Below are positions 4,876 to 5,123 of a stretch of 5,123 nt of DNA, piece after piece. Every line of letters begins with the position of its first letter. Position 1 is the stretch's first letter. The notes under the pieces were generated by a model. That model did not search any database. It saw only the letters and a list, made by a program, of their open reading frames with translations, and had not been told where the DNA came from. Both the position numbers and the translations under genes were made by a program. The stretch comes from Lachnospiraceae bacterium (GTDB lineage: Bacteria; Bacillota; Clostridia; Lachnospirales; Lachnospiraceae), in assembly GCA_017463035.1 (NCBI GenBank), contig JAFTPY010000356.1, forward strand, positions 1 through 5,123, read 5' to 3'.

Positions 4876-5123
4876 ATGAACCAAATCAGAATCAGTGACA
4901 CAACGTTAAAACAAACCGGGAAAGATTTCTCCCTATCCTTCAAAGAAAAAATTGAGCTTCCGAAGCTACTTGATAAACTAAACGTAAATGTAATCGAACT
5001 GGAGGGAATTTCCCAGCCTAAGGTAGACGCCCTTCGTATTAAGTCCATTGCTTCTACCGTTAAAAACAGCATCGTGGCTGTACCGGTTTCTTTAAATAAG
5101 GAAAGCGTAGATGCCACTTGGAA
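4876..5123 (+). CDS. 2-isopropylmalate synthase / HMGL-like family protein, 3' end cut by window edge
   Basis: 82 complete codons and 2 bases before the right edge. ATG 4876 is preceded by AAGGAGGA (4863-4870), 5 nt upstream. The start IRISDTTLK (4-12), followed by a helix ending in LLDKLNVNVIELEGI, resembles the first strand and helix of the HMGL-like / alpha-isopropylmalate synthase barrel, whose usual form is DTTLRDGEQ then LxxLGVDVIE. The upstream leucine-specific T-box independently supports a role in leucine or branched-chain metabolism. Oddly, the Arg-Asp pair after DTTL (catalytic Arg and metal-ligand Asp in the family) is replaced by Lys12-Gln13, and the following text (TGKDFSLSF) is not the usual GEQ motif. 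It may therefore be a divergent or non-catalytic relative rather than ordinary LeuA. Most of the protein, including the region of the HxH metal motif, is outside the window, so no gene symbol is given. Confidence 0.75.
   Translation, partial: MNQIRISDTTLKQTGKDFSLSFKEKIELPKLLDKLNVNVIELEGISQPKVDALRIKSIASTVKNSIVAVPVSLNKESVDATW

Noticed and set aside
4377..5117. Open frames through the T-box and hairpin element (plus 4377-4700 and 4577-4879; minus 4461-5117 and 4642-4884)
   Set aside because: They cover the T-box RNA and palindromic repeats, cross the terminator or run antisense to the LeuA-like gene. The products are Arg/Ser-rich with no recognisable domain.

Overview
The window looks like a chromosomal segment from a low-to-mid-GC Firmicute, most likely a Lachnospiraceae-type clostridium. 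The pointers are strong AGGAGG ribosome binding sites, consensus SigA-type promoters, a T-box leader, an ECF sigma factor paired with an RsgI/PepSY-type membrane partner, and a polyprenyl-phosphate sugar transferase. The genus cannot be fixed from the sequence alone.

The left four fifths are read from the minus strand. From right to left: (i) an ECF-like sigma factor gene (3593-4150, GTG start), overlapping by 4 nt a gene for a single-pass membrane protein (1872-3596) with an RsgI-type extracytoplasmic motif, three PepSY-like domains and a Thr-Pro spacer encoded by an 18-bp tandem repeat. Together these form a sigma/anti-sigma operon with its own promoter near 4207-4235. (ii) A two-gene operon (small two-helix membrane protein, then a YbjQ-family protein) with a near-ideal promoter at 1734-1763 and an intrinsic terminator at 1135-1165. 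(iii) The 5' 368 codons of an exopolysaccharide-type sugar transferase, which begins with TTG at 1104, only about 30 nt past that terminator, and runs off the left edge.

The right end is read from the plus strand. A promoter at 4253-4281 drives a complete T-box leader with a CUC (Leu) specifier, a UGGU acceptor-binding bulge, an antiterminator and a competing terminator. About 300 nt further on is the start of a gene for a protein resembling the 2-isopropylmalate synthase / HMGL-like family, cut by the right edge. A leucine T-box and a LeuA-like protein fit each other. However, the protein lacks the usual Arg-Asp pair in its first signature.

The least explained part lies between the T-box terminator and that gene (about 4578-4848). 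It is GC-rich and packed with hairpins. It contains two diverged copies of a roughly 64-nt unit, the second split by a 52-nt hairpin-bearing insert flanked by GAAG, and the whole is bounded by imperfect 12-nt inverted ends. It may be a MITE-like element lodged in a regulated leader, a multibranched structured RNA, or both. It is the best candidate here for something undescribed.
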